Shown: positions 1-6,024 of the stretch, in pieces
How positions within the stretch are numbered: position 1 is the stretch's first letter
How the letters are laid out: the number at the start of each line of letters is the position of its first letter
Assembly: GCA_012837465.1 (NCBI GenBank)
Contig: DURG01000080.1
Span: 1 to 8,435, forward strand
DNA: 8,435 bases
Reading direction: 5' to 3'
Origin: Propionibacterium sp.
GTDB lineage: Bacteria; Actinomycetota; Actinomycetes; Propionibacteriales; Propionibacteriaceae
Program-made: the position numbers and the translations under genes
The notes under the pieces: generated by a model
Told to the model about the DNA's origin: nothing
The model's input: the letters and a program-made list of their open reading frames with translations, nothing else
Database searches by the model: none

Positions 1-327
1 CGCCAGGTGCTCGCCGAGTCTGGCCTCGGCGAGGCCGCCCTCATCCAGCTGGAGCGCCTGCGGATCATCCAGCCACGTCGGGGTTCCCAGCTCTACGGCC
101 CCGAGGCCGTGGCGCTGGCCCAGGCCGCGAAGAAGCTGGCCGACTACGGCGTCGACCTGCGACAGATGCGCGTGCTGCAGCAGGCCGCGGCGATGGAGGC
201 CGCGCTCGTCGAGCAGGTGCTGGAGCAGTACCGCCGCCGCTCGGGCCCGCCCCCGGAGGTCATGCGGGACCTGTACCGCTCCGTCCTCCAGGCGCATGCT
301 GCGCTACTCCACGGCCAGATCCACTGA
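1..327 (+). CDS. ftsR: MerR-family regulator FtsR, C-terminal part (5' end outside window)
   Basis: The open frame enters from the left edge (first codons Arg-Gln, then a GTG at 7 that is internal) and stops at TGA 325-327. About 108 C-terminal residues are visible. They include a short segment resembling the second winged-helix part of the actinobacterial regulator (IIQPRRGSQLYGPEAVALAQ), an alpha-helical stretch with LADYGVDLRQMRVLQ, and a helical tail. The identification rests on this helical pattern plus the downstream DUF151 nuclease and second MerR gene, which reproduce the Rv1828-Rv1829-Rv1830 order of M. tuberculosis. In Corynebacterium glutamicum FtsR activates ftsZ and so affects cell division (family knowledge). 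The FHA-domain gene garA/odhI would be expected just upstream, outside the window. Only 19 bases separate it from the nuclease gene. The DNA-binding N-terminus cannot be seen here. Confidence 0.8.
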   Translation, partial: RQVLAESGLGEAALIQLERLRIIQPRRGSQLYGPEAVALAQAAKKLADYGVDLRQMRVLQQAAAMEAALVEQVLEQYRRRSGPPPEVMRDLYRSVLQAHAALLHGQIH

Positions 328-333
328 TCCGGC

Positions 334-339
334 TACTGT
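334..339 (+). promoter_or_regulatory. Candidate -10 element for a leaderless DUF151 nuclease transcript
   Basis: TACTGT fits the actinobacterial TANNNT -10 pattern and ends 7 bases before the ATG at 347. No Shine-Dalgarno sequence lies between the ftsR stop and this ATG. A transcript beginning at or next to the start codon would explain both facts. No clear -35 box is visible. Confidence 0.4.
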
Positions 340-346
340 TGGTGCC

Positions 347-820
347 ATGATCGGCCTCGAAGTGCTCGGCATCCGGCTCACCTCGCCGGAGGACCCGCCC
401 GTGCTCCTGTTGCAGGAGGAGGGCGGCACCCGCTGCCTGCCGATCTGGATCGGGGCGCCCGAGGCCGCGGCCATCGCAGTAGCCATCGAGGGCCAGGTCC
501 CCGAGCGCCCGATGACCCACGACCTGCTGGCCACCGTGCTGCAGCTCATCGAACCGGGCGAGGGTCGCGTCGTCATCGAGGCGGTCGAGGAGGGGGTCTA
601 CCAGGCGACGTTGCACGTCGGGCAGTTCGAGGTCGACGCCCGGCCCAGCGACCTCGTCGCCGTCGCAGTGCGGCTCGGCTGGCGGATCGAGTGCACCCGC
701 TCCCTCATGGACCACGTCGGGGTGGAGGCGGACCCGGCCCCCAGCGACGAGATGGAGGCCTTCCGGGCCTTCCTCGAGCGGGTCACGCCGGATGACTTCG
801 AGGACGACGAGGACGAATGA
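347..820 (+). CDS. Bifunctional nuclease family protein (DUF151/BFN domain)
   Basis: A 157-residue protein that is almost entirely one BFN domain (PF02577). Visible family motifs are LPIWIG (residues 31-36), a run of EAAAIAVAI after it, RPMTHDL (54-60), DARPSD followed by VAVAVRLG (97-110), and a tail FLERVTPDDF followed by acidic residues. The length and motifs match M. tuberculosis Rv1829 closely. Members are described as having DNase and RNase activity; the role in actinobacteria is poorly defined. I chose ATG 347 because the frame upstream (to 296) overlaps ftsR and encodes no conserved sequence, while MIGLEVLGIR aligns with the family N-terminus. No ribosome binding site is seen. It lies 19 bases after ftsR and may be transcribed both with ftsR and from its own promoter. 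The protein is probably cytoplasmic, as it has no signal peptide or membrane segment. Confidence 0.92.
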   Translation: MIGLEVLGIRLTSPEDPPVLLLQEEGGTRCLPIWIGAPEAAAIAVAIEGQVPERPMTHDLLATVLQLIEPGEGRVVIEAVEEGVYQATLHVGQFEVDARPSDLVAVAVRLGWRIECTRSLMDHVGVEADPAPSDEMEAFRAFLERVTPDDFEDDEDE

Positions 821-838
821 GCGTGGCGGGTGCCGGCA

Positions 839-860
839 ACCCTCAAGTAGAGGTCGAACC
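839..860 (+). promoter_or_regulatory. Possible MerR-type operator upstream of resR
   Basis: CCTC (841-844) and GAGG (850-853) form an inverted repeat around the centre AAGTA. It sits in a context (CCTCAAGT, then GGTCGAACC) that resembles half-sites of MerR-family operators such as CCTCAAGT of SoxR. It lies between two genes in a MerR regulator cluster, so autoregulation by FtsR or ResR is plausible. The arms are short and the assignment is an inference. Confidence 0.3.
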
Positions 861-896
861 ACACCCGTGTAAATATCATGGCTGTTGGGCGTGTCG

Positions 897-926
897 TTGA
901 CCCGCGACGGTGCGGGGGGTTAGCGT
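897..926 (+). promoter_or_regulatory. Predicted promoter of the ResR-type regulator
   Basis: TTGACC (897-902) and TAGCGT (921-926) are separated by 18 bases and match the -35 and -10 boxes of a primary sigma factor promoter. Transcription would start near 933, giving a leader of about 46 bases that contains the ribosome binding site before GTG 979. A weaker A/T-rich alternative -10 (TAAATAT, 870-876) is also present. The 158-base gap between the nuclease and regulator genes holds this promoter and the possible operator. Confidence 0.5.
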
Positions 927-978
927 CAGAGACGTCGCCGATGACACCCATCGGACAAGCGGATCGAAGCGAGGAATC

Positions 979-1530
<552 letters not shown>

Positions 1531-1544
1531 TCCGGGCCCGAGTT

Positions 1545-1602
1545 CCCGGGTCCCGAGTGCCCGCGAGCGGTTTATCCAACCCGGGTCCCGAGTGCCCGCG
1601 AG
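1545..1602 (+). repeat. 23-base direct repeat, two copies 35 bases apart
   Basis: Positions 1545-1567 and 1580-1602 are identical over 23 bases (beginning CCCGGGTCCCGAGT). They mark the left arm of the palindromic element described in neighbouring entries. A third, degenerate partial copy (CCGGGCCCGAGT) begins at 1532, just after the resR stop codon. The array lies in the gap between resR and brkB. Confidence 0.85.
1548..1579 (+). repeat. Degenerate copy of the nested palindromic intergenic repeat
   Basis: The left arm GGGTCCCGAGTGCCCGCGAG is identical to the next copy. The loop and right arm are altered. GCGAGCGG replaces GCGAGGAACGAGCGG, a 7-base loss that fits slippage between the two CGAG tetramers of the full copy. 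After CGG the sequence diverges and the outer stem is lost. Confidence 0.6.
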
Positions 1603-1626
1603 GAACGAGCGGGTGGATCGAGGGAC
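1584..1626 (+). repeat. Nested palindromic intergenic repeat, full copy B
   Basis: The inner stem pairs GCCCGC (1594-1599) with GCGGGT (1609-1614) around the loop gaggaacga. The outer stem pairs GTCCC (1585-1589) with GGGAC (1622-1626). It matches the copy at 2894-2937, including the identical loop. Similar GGTCTCGA...TCGAGACC elements are, to my knowledge, common between genes in actinobacteria. It lies just before the brkB promoter. In-frame codons upstream of the brkB start come from this repeat, which argues against an earlier start for that gene. Confidence 0.75.
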
Positions 1627-1635
1627 GCGGGACGG

Positions 1636-1641
1636 TAAGGT
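1636..1641 (+). promoter_or_regulatory. Candidate -10 element (leaderless) or Shine-Dalgarno of brkB
   Basis: TAAGGT fits TANNNT and ends 7 bases before GTG 1649, the spacing expected for a leaderless transcript. The AAGG inside it could instead serve as a ribosome binding site 8 bases from the GTG. Either reading supports the start at 1649. Confidence 0.4.
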
Positions 1642-1648
1642 CTTCCGC

Positions 1649-2827
1649 GTGAAGGACTTGATTGCAAAGGTGATGAACCATCCAGTCGTGGCGCACGCCA
1701 TGGCCGCGAACGAACGCTACAACAAACGTCTGGGGCCACAGTTCGCGGCTGCCGTCACCTACTTCACCGTCCTCTCGATGGTGCCGATCCTCATGTTCGC
1801 CTTCGCGATGCTGGGCTTGACCCTCACCGTGCTGCGGCCCGACCTCATGGATCAGGTCACCACCTTGATCGTCGACCAACTCGGCGACGAGGGCATGGGC
1901 GAGACCATCGGCAACTTCATCAAGGAGACGCTCAGCAACTGGCGCGGCGTCTTCGGCTTCGGCCTCCTCACCGCTGCCTACTCCGGCTCCAACTGGGTGG
2001 GCAACCTGAAGCGCGCCGTTCGCGTGATGTGGGCGGAGAAGTTCTCCGATGCCTCCGTCAAGAAGAACTTCATCGTCGAACTGCTCACCAACCTCGCCAT
2101 CTTCCTCGGCCTGCTCGTGGCCGTGTTCGTCGGCGTCGCCGTCGCCCAGGTGGGCCACGGCCTCAGCGAGACCATCATCGGGTGGCTGGGCTGGGAGGAC
2201 GTACCGGGCATCGGGATCTTCTGGCGCCTCATCACGCTCGGCCTGACCTTCGCAGTGAGTTGGCTGCTGATGGCGTTCCTGTTCATCGTGATGCCGCGCA
2301 AGTCGGTGCGTCCGAAGGCGTGGCTGATCGGCACCACCATCGGTGCCGTGCTCATCACGATCCTCCAGTCGGTTGCCGGCCTGCTCATGGGCGTGTTCGG
2401 CGGCAACGCGGCGGCCGGCGTGTTCGGACCCATCATCGTCATGATGTTGCTGTTCAACCTGCTGGCCACCATCATCCTGATGACCGCAGCCTGGGTGGGC
2501 ACTGAGGACTCCTGGCGGGCAGACCAGGCGAAGAAGCTGGTCGAGAAGACCTCCAACCTCACCGACGACGTCGACATCGACGTCCCGGAGGAGCAGGTGG
2601 CCTCCCGCGACGCGACCCGTCGTTGGTCGGCCACCCGCAGCCTCGACGACCTGCGTGGCGCCACGTCGGTGGTCCCCGAACCGGATCCGAACCAGCACGT
2701 GCGCCAGGACGTCGCCGCTCGTGGGATGAAGACCAACCTGAACATCGGCTATGGCGTCGGCACCGCGACGGGTCTCGGGTTGGGCGCGCTGATCGTCGGC
2801 CTCCTGGCCGCGCTGTTCCGCCGCTGA
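1649..2827 (+). CDS. YihY/BrkB-family integral membrane protein with C-terminal extension
   Basis: A 392-residue inner-membrane protein. The core (residues 20-285) shows the family pattern: the conserved AAVTYFTVLSMVPILMF near residues 33-50, then hydrophobic segments at about 36-62, 99-118, 145-168, 192-215, 225-250 and 262-284. FGPIIVMMLLFNLLATIILMTAAWVG is the typical last segment. After that comes a charged, probably cytoplasmic linker of about 80 residues (286-365, rich in Asp, Glu and Arg). A further glycine-rich hydrophobic segment follows (366-390, ending LFRR). Most family members of about 280-300 residues lack this extra tail helix. The family was once called ribonuclease BN in error; its real function is not settled, with transport or envelope roles suggested. 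I chose GTG 1649 over the in-frame GTG at 1592 because the latter's first 19 codons lie in the palindromic repeat and carry no family similarity. It is monocistronic by appearance. Confidence 0.85.
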   Translation: MKDLIAKVMNHPVVAHAMAANERYNKRLGPQFAAAVTYFTVLSMVPILMFAFAMLGLTLTVLRPDLMDQVTTLIVDQLGDEGMGETIGNFIKETLSNWRGVFGFGLLTAAYSGSNWVGNLKRAVRVMWAEKFSDASVKKNFIVELLTNLAIFLGLLVAVFVGVAVAQVGHGLSETIIGWLGWEDVPGIGIFWRLITLGLTFAVSWLLMAFLFIVMPRKSVRPKAWLIGTTIGAVLITILQSVAGLLMGVFGGNAAAGVFGPIIVMMLLFNLLATIILMTAAWVGTEDSWRADQAKKLVEKTSNLTDDVDIDVPEEQVASRDATRRWSATRSLDDLRGATSVVPEPDPNQHVRQDVAARGMKTNLNIGYGVGTATGLGLGALIVGLLAALFRR

Positions 2828-2841
2828 TCCCAGCAACGAGA

Positions 2842-2873
2842 AACCGGCCGCCCCCTCGGGGGAGCGGCCGGTT
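2842..2873. terminator. Bidirectional hairpin terminator between brkB and pfp
   Basis: AACCGGCCGC (2842-2851) pairs perfectly with GCGGCCGGTT (2864-2873), with a further CCC/GGG pairing inside. The hairpin begins 14 bases after the brkB stop. It is followed only by ATCTTC on this strand, and AACC/GGTT at the base gives a short T run when read on the minus strand. It can serve both convergent genes. Confidence 0.8.
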
Positions 2874-2893
2874 ATCTTCAGTTGGGTTCCCTG

Positions 2894-2937
2894 GGTCTCG
2901 AGTGTCCGCGAGGAACGAGCGGACGTATCGAGAGACC
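2894..2937. repeat. Nested palindromic intergenic repeat, copy C
   Basis: The outer stem pairs GGTCTC (2894-2899) with GAGACC (2932-2937). The inner stem pairs GTCCGC (2904-2909) with GCGGAC (2919-2924) around the loop gaggaacga. Compared with copy B at 1584-1626, one pair in each stem changes from C-G to T-A on both sides, so base pairing is kept. It lies 2 bases from the pfp stop, downstream of pfp, and could also affect its mRNA 3' end. Confidence 0.8.
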
Positions 2938-2939
2938 GA

Positions 2940-4160
2940 TCAGTGCGCAGCGATCTGCTTCGGGAACTCCTGGCCGATGTCGGCCAGCATCTCCTTGTAC
3001 CAGTCCTGGTTGATGTCGAAGGCCTTGCCGCCCTTGATGCGGTCGAACGCGATGGCGGTGAGCACGTCGCCGTTCTCCTCATCGTGGCCGATGACGCCGG
3101 GCTCGCCGGCGAGGGCCTTGTCGACGGCCATGTCGGTGCACTGCTTGATGAGCGCCAGGTCGGCGTCGTTGGCAGCGGCGGAGCGGCTGAAGTAGCCGGA
3201 CTTCTGGATGAGCACCTTCTCGGCGTTGAGCTTCTTGGCGAACTGGTCGCCGAACCACTGGCCGGGGTTGACGTCGTTGAGGCGGACGTGGCCGAACGGG
3301 TCACGCGGCACCTCTTCGCCAGCGGCCTCCATCTCGGCGACGATCGAGTCGAGGCCGGCGCCCTCGGACAGGAAGATCGTCACGTTGCCGACCTCGTCCA
3401 TGATCTTGTTGAGACGCTCGGACTCGTGCGCGATGTTGATCTCGCCCTCGGGCACGTAGACGCCGTGGACGTCCCAGGCCTCCTTGGAGAGCCCGATCTC
3501 GGGCAGCCATTCCTGCTCGCCGAGCCATTCGCGGTACTTCTGTGCGGTGGCGGCGGTCAGCCAGCCACAGTGACGACCCATGACCTCGTGCACGATGAGC
3601 ATGCGCGAGCCGGAGTTGTGCTCGGCCACCACGTTCTGCGCGAAGATCGAGCCCTGCTCTGCGGCCGTCCAGGCACCGAGCGACTGCTTGATCGGGATCA
3701 CGTCGTTGTCGATGGTCTTCGGCAGGCCGACCACGGTGAGTTCGTAGTCGTTGTCGTGGAGGTACTTCGCGAGATCCGCGGCGGTGGTGTTGGTGTCATC
3801 GCCACCGATGGTGTGCAGCACGTCCACCCCGTCGGCCACGAGGCGGTTGGCGGCGTACTCGAGCGGGTTGACGCCCTCCTCGACGAGGCCGCGCTTGACG
3901 AGGTCCTTGGCGTTGGTCAGCTTGACGCGGGAGTTGCCGACGGGGGAACCACCGAACTTGTGCAGCAACGCGGCGTTCTTGCGCACGGTGTCATCGACGA
4001 CGATGAAGTCGCCCTGGAGGAGGCCCTGGTACCCGTGGCGGTAGGCGATGATCTCGATCTCCGGCGCGATCTCGGTGTAGCGCTCGATGAGGCCGCCGAT
4101 CGCGGAGGAAAGGCAGGGGGCGAAGCCGCCAGCCGTGAGGATGGCTACCTTCTTGACCAT
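2940..4160 (-). CDS. pfp: Pyrophosphate--fructose 6-phosphate 1-phosphotransferase
   Basis: A 406-residue cytoplasmic enzyme that phosphorylates fructose 6-phosphate with pyrophosphate in a reversible step of glycolysis and gluconeogenesis. The N-terminus (VAILTAGGFAPCLSSAI) is the phosphate-binding loop. GGSPVGNSR lies at 70-78. GGDDT at 119-123 has Asp where ATP-dependent enzymes have Gly, and PKTIDND at 147-153 has Lys where ATP enzymes usually have Gly. Together these are the accepted signature of PPi use. MGRHCG at 194-199 is the substrate-binding motif. Length and sequence resemble the Propionibacterium freudenreichii enzyme. ATG 4160 is preceded by AAAGGA 5-6 bases upstream, a clear ribosome binding site. 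It is divergent from the tadE-like pair and convergent with brkB, and appears to be a single-gene unit. There are no frameshifts or missing key residues. Confidence 0.95.
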   Translation of the reverse strand: MVKKVAILTAGGFAPCLSSAIGGLIERYTEIAPEIEIIAYRHGYQGLLQGDFIVVDDTVRKNAALLHKFGGSPVGNSRVKLTNAKDLVKRGLVEEGVNPLEYAANRLVADGVDVLHTIGGDDTNTTAADLAKYLHDNDYELTVVGLPKTIDNDVIPIKQSLGAWTAAEQGSIFAQNVVAEHNSGSRMLIVHEVMGRHCGWLTAATAQKYREWLGEQEWLPEIGLSKEAWDVHGVYVPEGEINIAHESERLNKIMDEVGNVTIFLSEGAGLDSIVAEMEAAGEEVPRDPFGHVRLNDVNPGQWFGDQFAKKLNAEKVLIQKSGYFSRSAAANDADLALIKQCTDMAVDKALAGEPGVIGHDEENGDVLTAIAFDRIKGGKAFDINQDWYKEMLADIGQEFPKQIAAH

Positions 4161-4185
4161 GAGTGTCCTTTCAAGTGTGTGGTGC

Positions 4186-4201
4186 GACGCGTGGGCGCGT
4201 C
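4186..4201 (-). promoter_or_regulatory. Short hairpin at the predicted 5' end of pfp mRNA
   Basis: GACGCG and CGCGTC are perfect 6-base arms around a 4-base loop. If transcription starts near 4202, the hairpin forms the first bases of the leader, leaving the ribosome binding site free. It could equally be a protein-binding palindrome. Confidence 0.4.
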
Positions 4202-4208
4202 ACGGCCC

Positions 4209-4214
4209 AGCCTA
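4209..4214 (-). promoter_or_regulatory. Candidate -10 element of pfp
   Basis: Read on the minus strand this is TAGGCT, a good TANNNT match, placed to start transcription near 4202 and give a leader of about 41 bases. No convincing -35 box is seen about 17 bases upstream. Confidence 0.4.
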
Positions 4215-4270
4215 TTGCACCCTCGCCGCGGGGCACCCGTGGGGCGGCGAACAGACGGCCGGGCTGAAGG

Positions 4271-4279
4271 TTGTCCACA
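4271..4279 (+). other. Single DnaA-box-like 9-mer
   Basis: TTGTCCACA matches the actinobacterial DnaA box consensus exactly. It is the only one I noticed, in the intergenic region between the divergent pfp and tadE-like genes, so this is not an origin. It could be a regulatory DnaA site or chance. Confidence 0.35.
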
Positions 4280-4329
4280 GCCGCGGGGATGGCCCCTGAA
4301 GTGACCCGCTGCCTTGCGAAGATGGCGTC

Positions 4330-4701
4330 ATGTCGATGCGCCGGGATGACGAGCGGGGGCTGAGCACCTCCGTGCAGGCAGCCCTCCTGTTCCCGTTCGC
4401 GCTCGGCCTCTTCCTCGCCCTCCTCCAGTGGGGGCTCGTGGCTTGGGCCGAGTCCAGTGCGCTGGCCGCCGCCCAGCAGGGCGCATCGGTGGCCGCCCGC
4501 TTGGATGCGGCGGCGGGGGAGGGGCACGCAGCCGCCCTCGGTGTTGCGGACAACGGTTCGCTCACGTCCGTCACTGCCCACGTGGAGCGCGGTGCGAGGG
4601 AGACGCGCGCCACCGTGACCGGGCGCGCGGTGGTGGTCTTGTGGCCGCGCGAGGTGTCGAAGACGATCGTGGTCAACACCGAACGGGTGACCCGGCCATG
4701 A
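4330..4701 (+). CDS. TadE-like small membrane protein, first of an overlapping pair
   Basis: A 123-residue protein with a short basic/acidic N-terminus (MSMRRDDERGL), one hydrophobic helix (about residues 15-40, containing AALLFPFALGLFLALLQWGLV), and an alanine-rich extracytoplasmic part with AAAQQGASVAARLDAA. This is the layout of TadE-family pseudopilins, small proteins of Tad/Flp pili or related secretion systems that sit in the membrane by an N-terminal prepilin-like helix. It differs from its neighbour in two ways: the conserved Glu near the helix start is Gln (SVQAA, residue 16) and it has no cysteine. The start could also be the second ATG at 4336, which aligns with the start of the next gene. 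GAAGAT, 6 bases before ATG 4330, might be a weak -10. The stop codon overlaps the next start as ATGA. No tad ATPase, platform or Flp gene is in the window. Confidence 0.75.
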   Translation: MSMRRDDERGLSTSVQAALLFPFALGLFLALLQWGLVAWAESSALAAAQQGASVAARLDAAAGEGHAAALGVADNGSLTSVTAHVERGARETRATVTGRAVVVLWPREVSKTIVVNTERVTRP

Positions 4702-5120
4702 GGCGCGACGAGCGGGGGCTGGCTGTCTCGGTGGAGGCCGCCGTCGTGCTGCCGGCGATCGTGCTGTTCCTCGGCCTGCTGCTGACCCTGGGGCGCGTGG
4801 TGCTGGCGGAGCAGCACGTGGGAGCCGCCGCGTCTGCAGGCGCGCGGGCCGCGTCGCTGGAACGCACGGTGGGCCAGGCGCGTTCAGCTGCTGACTCCGC
4901 CGTCGGATCTGCCCTGGCGCAGCGGAACGTGGCCTGCCGGTCGACGGAGGTCTCGGCCGGGGTGGAGGGAGTGGCCCGGGCGCTCGGCACCAACGCGACC
5001 GTGACCGTCGAGGTGACATGCCGGGTGGAGCTTTCGGATGTGTCGCTACCGTTCGTGCCCGGCACGGTTTCGGTGTCGGCTGAACGGTCCTCCCCGGTCG
5101 ATCCCCTGCGCGGCAAGTAG
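4698..5120 (+). CDS. TadE-like pseudopilin, second of the pair
   Basis: A 140-residue protein beginning MRRDERGLAVSVEAAVVLP. It has the TadE pattern of an RG junction followed by a helix with conserved Glu (residue 13) and a hydrophobic segment to about residue 36. The extracytoplasmic domain has cysteines at 80 and 108 that could form a disulfide. It ends VSVSAERSSPVDPLRGK, typical of actinobacterial TadE-like proteins. The ATG overlaps the stop of the preceding gene by 4 bases (ATGA), so translation is probably coupled and the two products likely work together. The N-termini of the two proteins are alike (RRD-ERGL, SV-AA, P), suggesting tandem duplication. Export and processing by a prepilin peptidase are inferred from the family. 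The TAG stop is also the start of the -10-like hexamer of the next gene. Confidence 0.8.
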   Translation: MRRDERGLAVSVEAAVVLPAIVLFLGLLLTLGRVVLAEQHVGAAASAGARAASLERTVGQARSAADSAVGSALAQRNVACRSTEVSAGVEGVARALGTNATVTVEVTCRVELSDVSLPFVPGTVSVSAERSSPVDPLRGK

Positions 5121-5123
5121 GAT
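5118..5123 (+). promoter_or_regulatory. Candidate -10 of the aldo/keto reductase gene, overlapping a stop codon
   Basis: TAGGAT fits TANNNT, ends 7 bases before ATG 5131, and its first three bases are the stop codon of the upstream gene. The AGGA inside could instead be a ribosome binding site at 8 bases spacing. Confidence 0.4.
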
Positions 5124-5130
5124 CGGAGCC

Positions 5131-6015
5131 ATGACAGCTCAGCGACGCATCGGACAGTTCAAGGTTTCCCCGATCGGCCTCGGCGCCATGCCAGCCTCCT
5201 TCGAGGGGGCGCCCCGTGAGCGGGGGATCGCCATGGTGCACGCTGCACTCGACAACGGCATCACGTTGATCGACACCGCCGACATCTACGCCCCTGCATG
5301 GGACCAGATGGGCCACAACGAGAGGCTCGTGGCGGAGGCGCTGCGCAGCTACCAGGGAGACAAGGCCAACGTCGTGGTCGCGACGAAGGCCGGCATCACC
5401 CGCGCCGCGGGCGAGAAGTGGGGCCGCAACGGCAAGGCGGATTACATCCGCGGCCGCCTCGAAGCGTCGCTGGAGAACCTCGGCGTCGACAAGATCGACC
5501 TCTACTACCTGCACCGCCCTGACCGCACGATGGTCTATGCCGACGAGGTGGAGTCCTTCGCCGCGCTGAAGCAGGAGGGCCTCGTCTCCGAGATCGGCAT
5601 CTCGAACGCCAACGTCGAGGAGATCGGCATCGCGCTCGATGTGCTGGGCGAAGGCAACCTGGCCGCCGTGCAGAACGAGTTCTCGCCGCGGTTCAACCAC
5701 ACCAGCAAGCAGGAACTGGATTTCTGCGCTGAGCACGACATCGCACTCCTGCCGTTCTCGCCCCTGGGCGGCACCGGCGGCGGTGCGGCGAAGGTGGGGG
5801 AGACTTACCCAGTCCTGGCCGAGGTCGCCGAGGCCCACGGCGTCAGCCCGCAGCGGGTGGTGCTGGCTTGGATGCTCGCCCTGAGCGAGCACCTCATCCC
5901 CATCCCCGGCGCGTCGCGGCCCGAGACCATCGCGGATTCGGCGGCGGCGATGAAGCTGGTGCTGGAGGCGGAGGAAGTCGCCCGGATCAGCCACGCGCTG
6001 CTCGCCCGTCAGTAG
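5131..6015 (+). CDS. Aldo/keto reductase
   Basis: A 294-residue cytoplasmic NADPH-dependent oxidoreductase with the (beta/alpha)8 fold. It starts with the family pattern KVSPIGLGAM. The catalytic tetrad is visible: Asp48 and Tyr53 in LIDTADIY, Lys86 in VATKAG, and His128 in YYLHRPD. Cofactor-binding segments are GISNAN (156-161), QNEFSPR (181-187), PFSPLGG (208-214) and IPIPGASRPETI (256-267). The length is within the usual 280-330 residues. The substrate cannot be read from sequence; it resembles the general stress-type or YajO/Tas-like group that reduces aldehydes and ketones. ATG 5131 is chosen because the open frame upstream runs inside the TadE-like gene and MTAQRRIGQF is the normal family start. 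It is 10 bases after the TadE-like gene and 9 before yciO, so co-transcription of all is possible despite unrelated roles. Confidence 0.93.
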   Translation: MTAQRRIGQFKVSPIGLGAMPASFEGAPRERGIAMVHAALDNGITLIDTADIYAPAWDQMGHNERLVAEALRSYQGDKANVVVATKAGITRAAGEKWGRNGKADYIRGRLEASLENLGVDKIDLYYLHRPDRTMVYADEVESFAALKQEGLVSEIGISNANVEEIGIALDVLGEGNLAAVQNEFSPRFNHTSKQELDFCAEHDIALLPFSPLGGTGGGAAKVGETYPVLAEVAEAHGVSPQRVVLAWMLALSEHLIPIPGASRPETIADSAAAMKLVLEAEEVARISHALLARQ

Positions 6016-6018
6016 GGT
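6013..6018 (+). promoter_or_regulatory. Candidate -10 of yciO, overlapping a stop codon
   Basis: TAGGGT fits TANNNT and ends 6 bases before ATG 6025. Its first three bases are the stop codon of the aldo/keto reductase gene. AGGG within it could alternatively act as a ribosome binding site 7 bases from the ATG. Confidence 0.4.
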
Positions 6019-6024
6019 GTCGGG

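Noticed and set aside
1545..1626. CRISPR array
   Set aside because: Only two exact repeats 35 bases apart with a 12-base gap, no spacers of regular size, and palindromic structure that fits an intergenic repeat.
1592..1648. Earlier GTG start for brkB
   Set aside because: The 19 extra codons are repeat sequence and lie upstream of the likely promoter.
4271..4279. Replication origin
   Set aside because: Only one DnaA box, no AT-rich region and no dnaA or dnaN gene.
2943..4304. Long plus-strand open frame antisense to pfp (453 codons)
   Set aside because: It mirrors the codon bias of pfp and shows only Val/Leu/Asp-rich low-complexity sequence. pfp itself has full family motifs.
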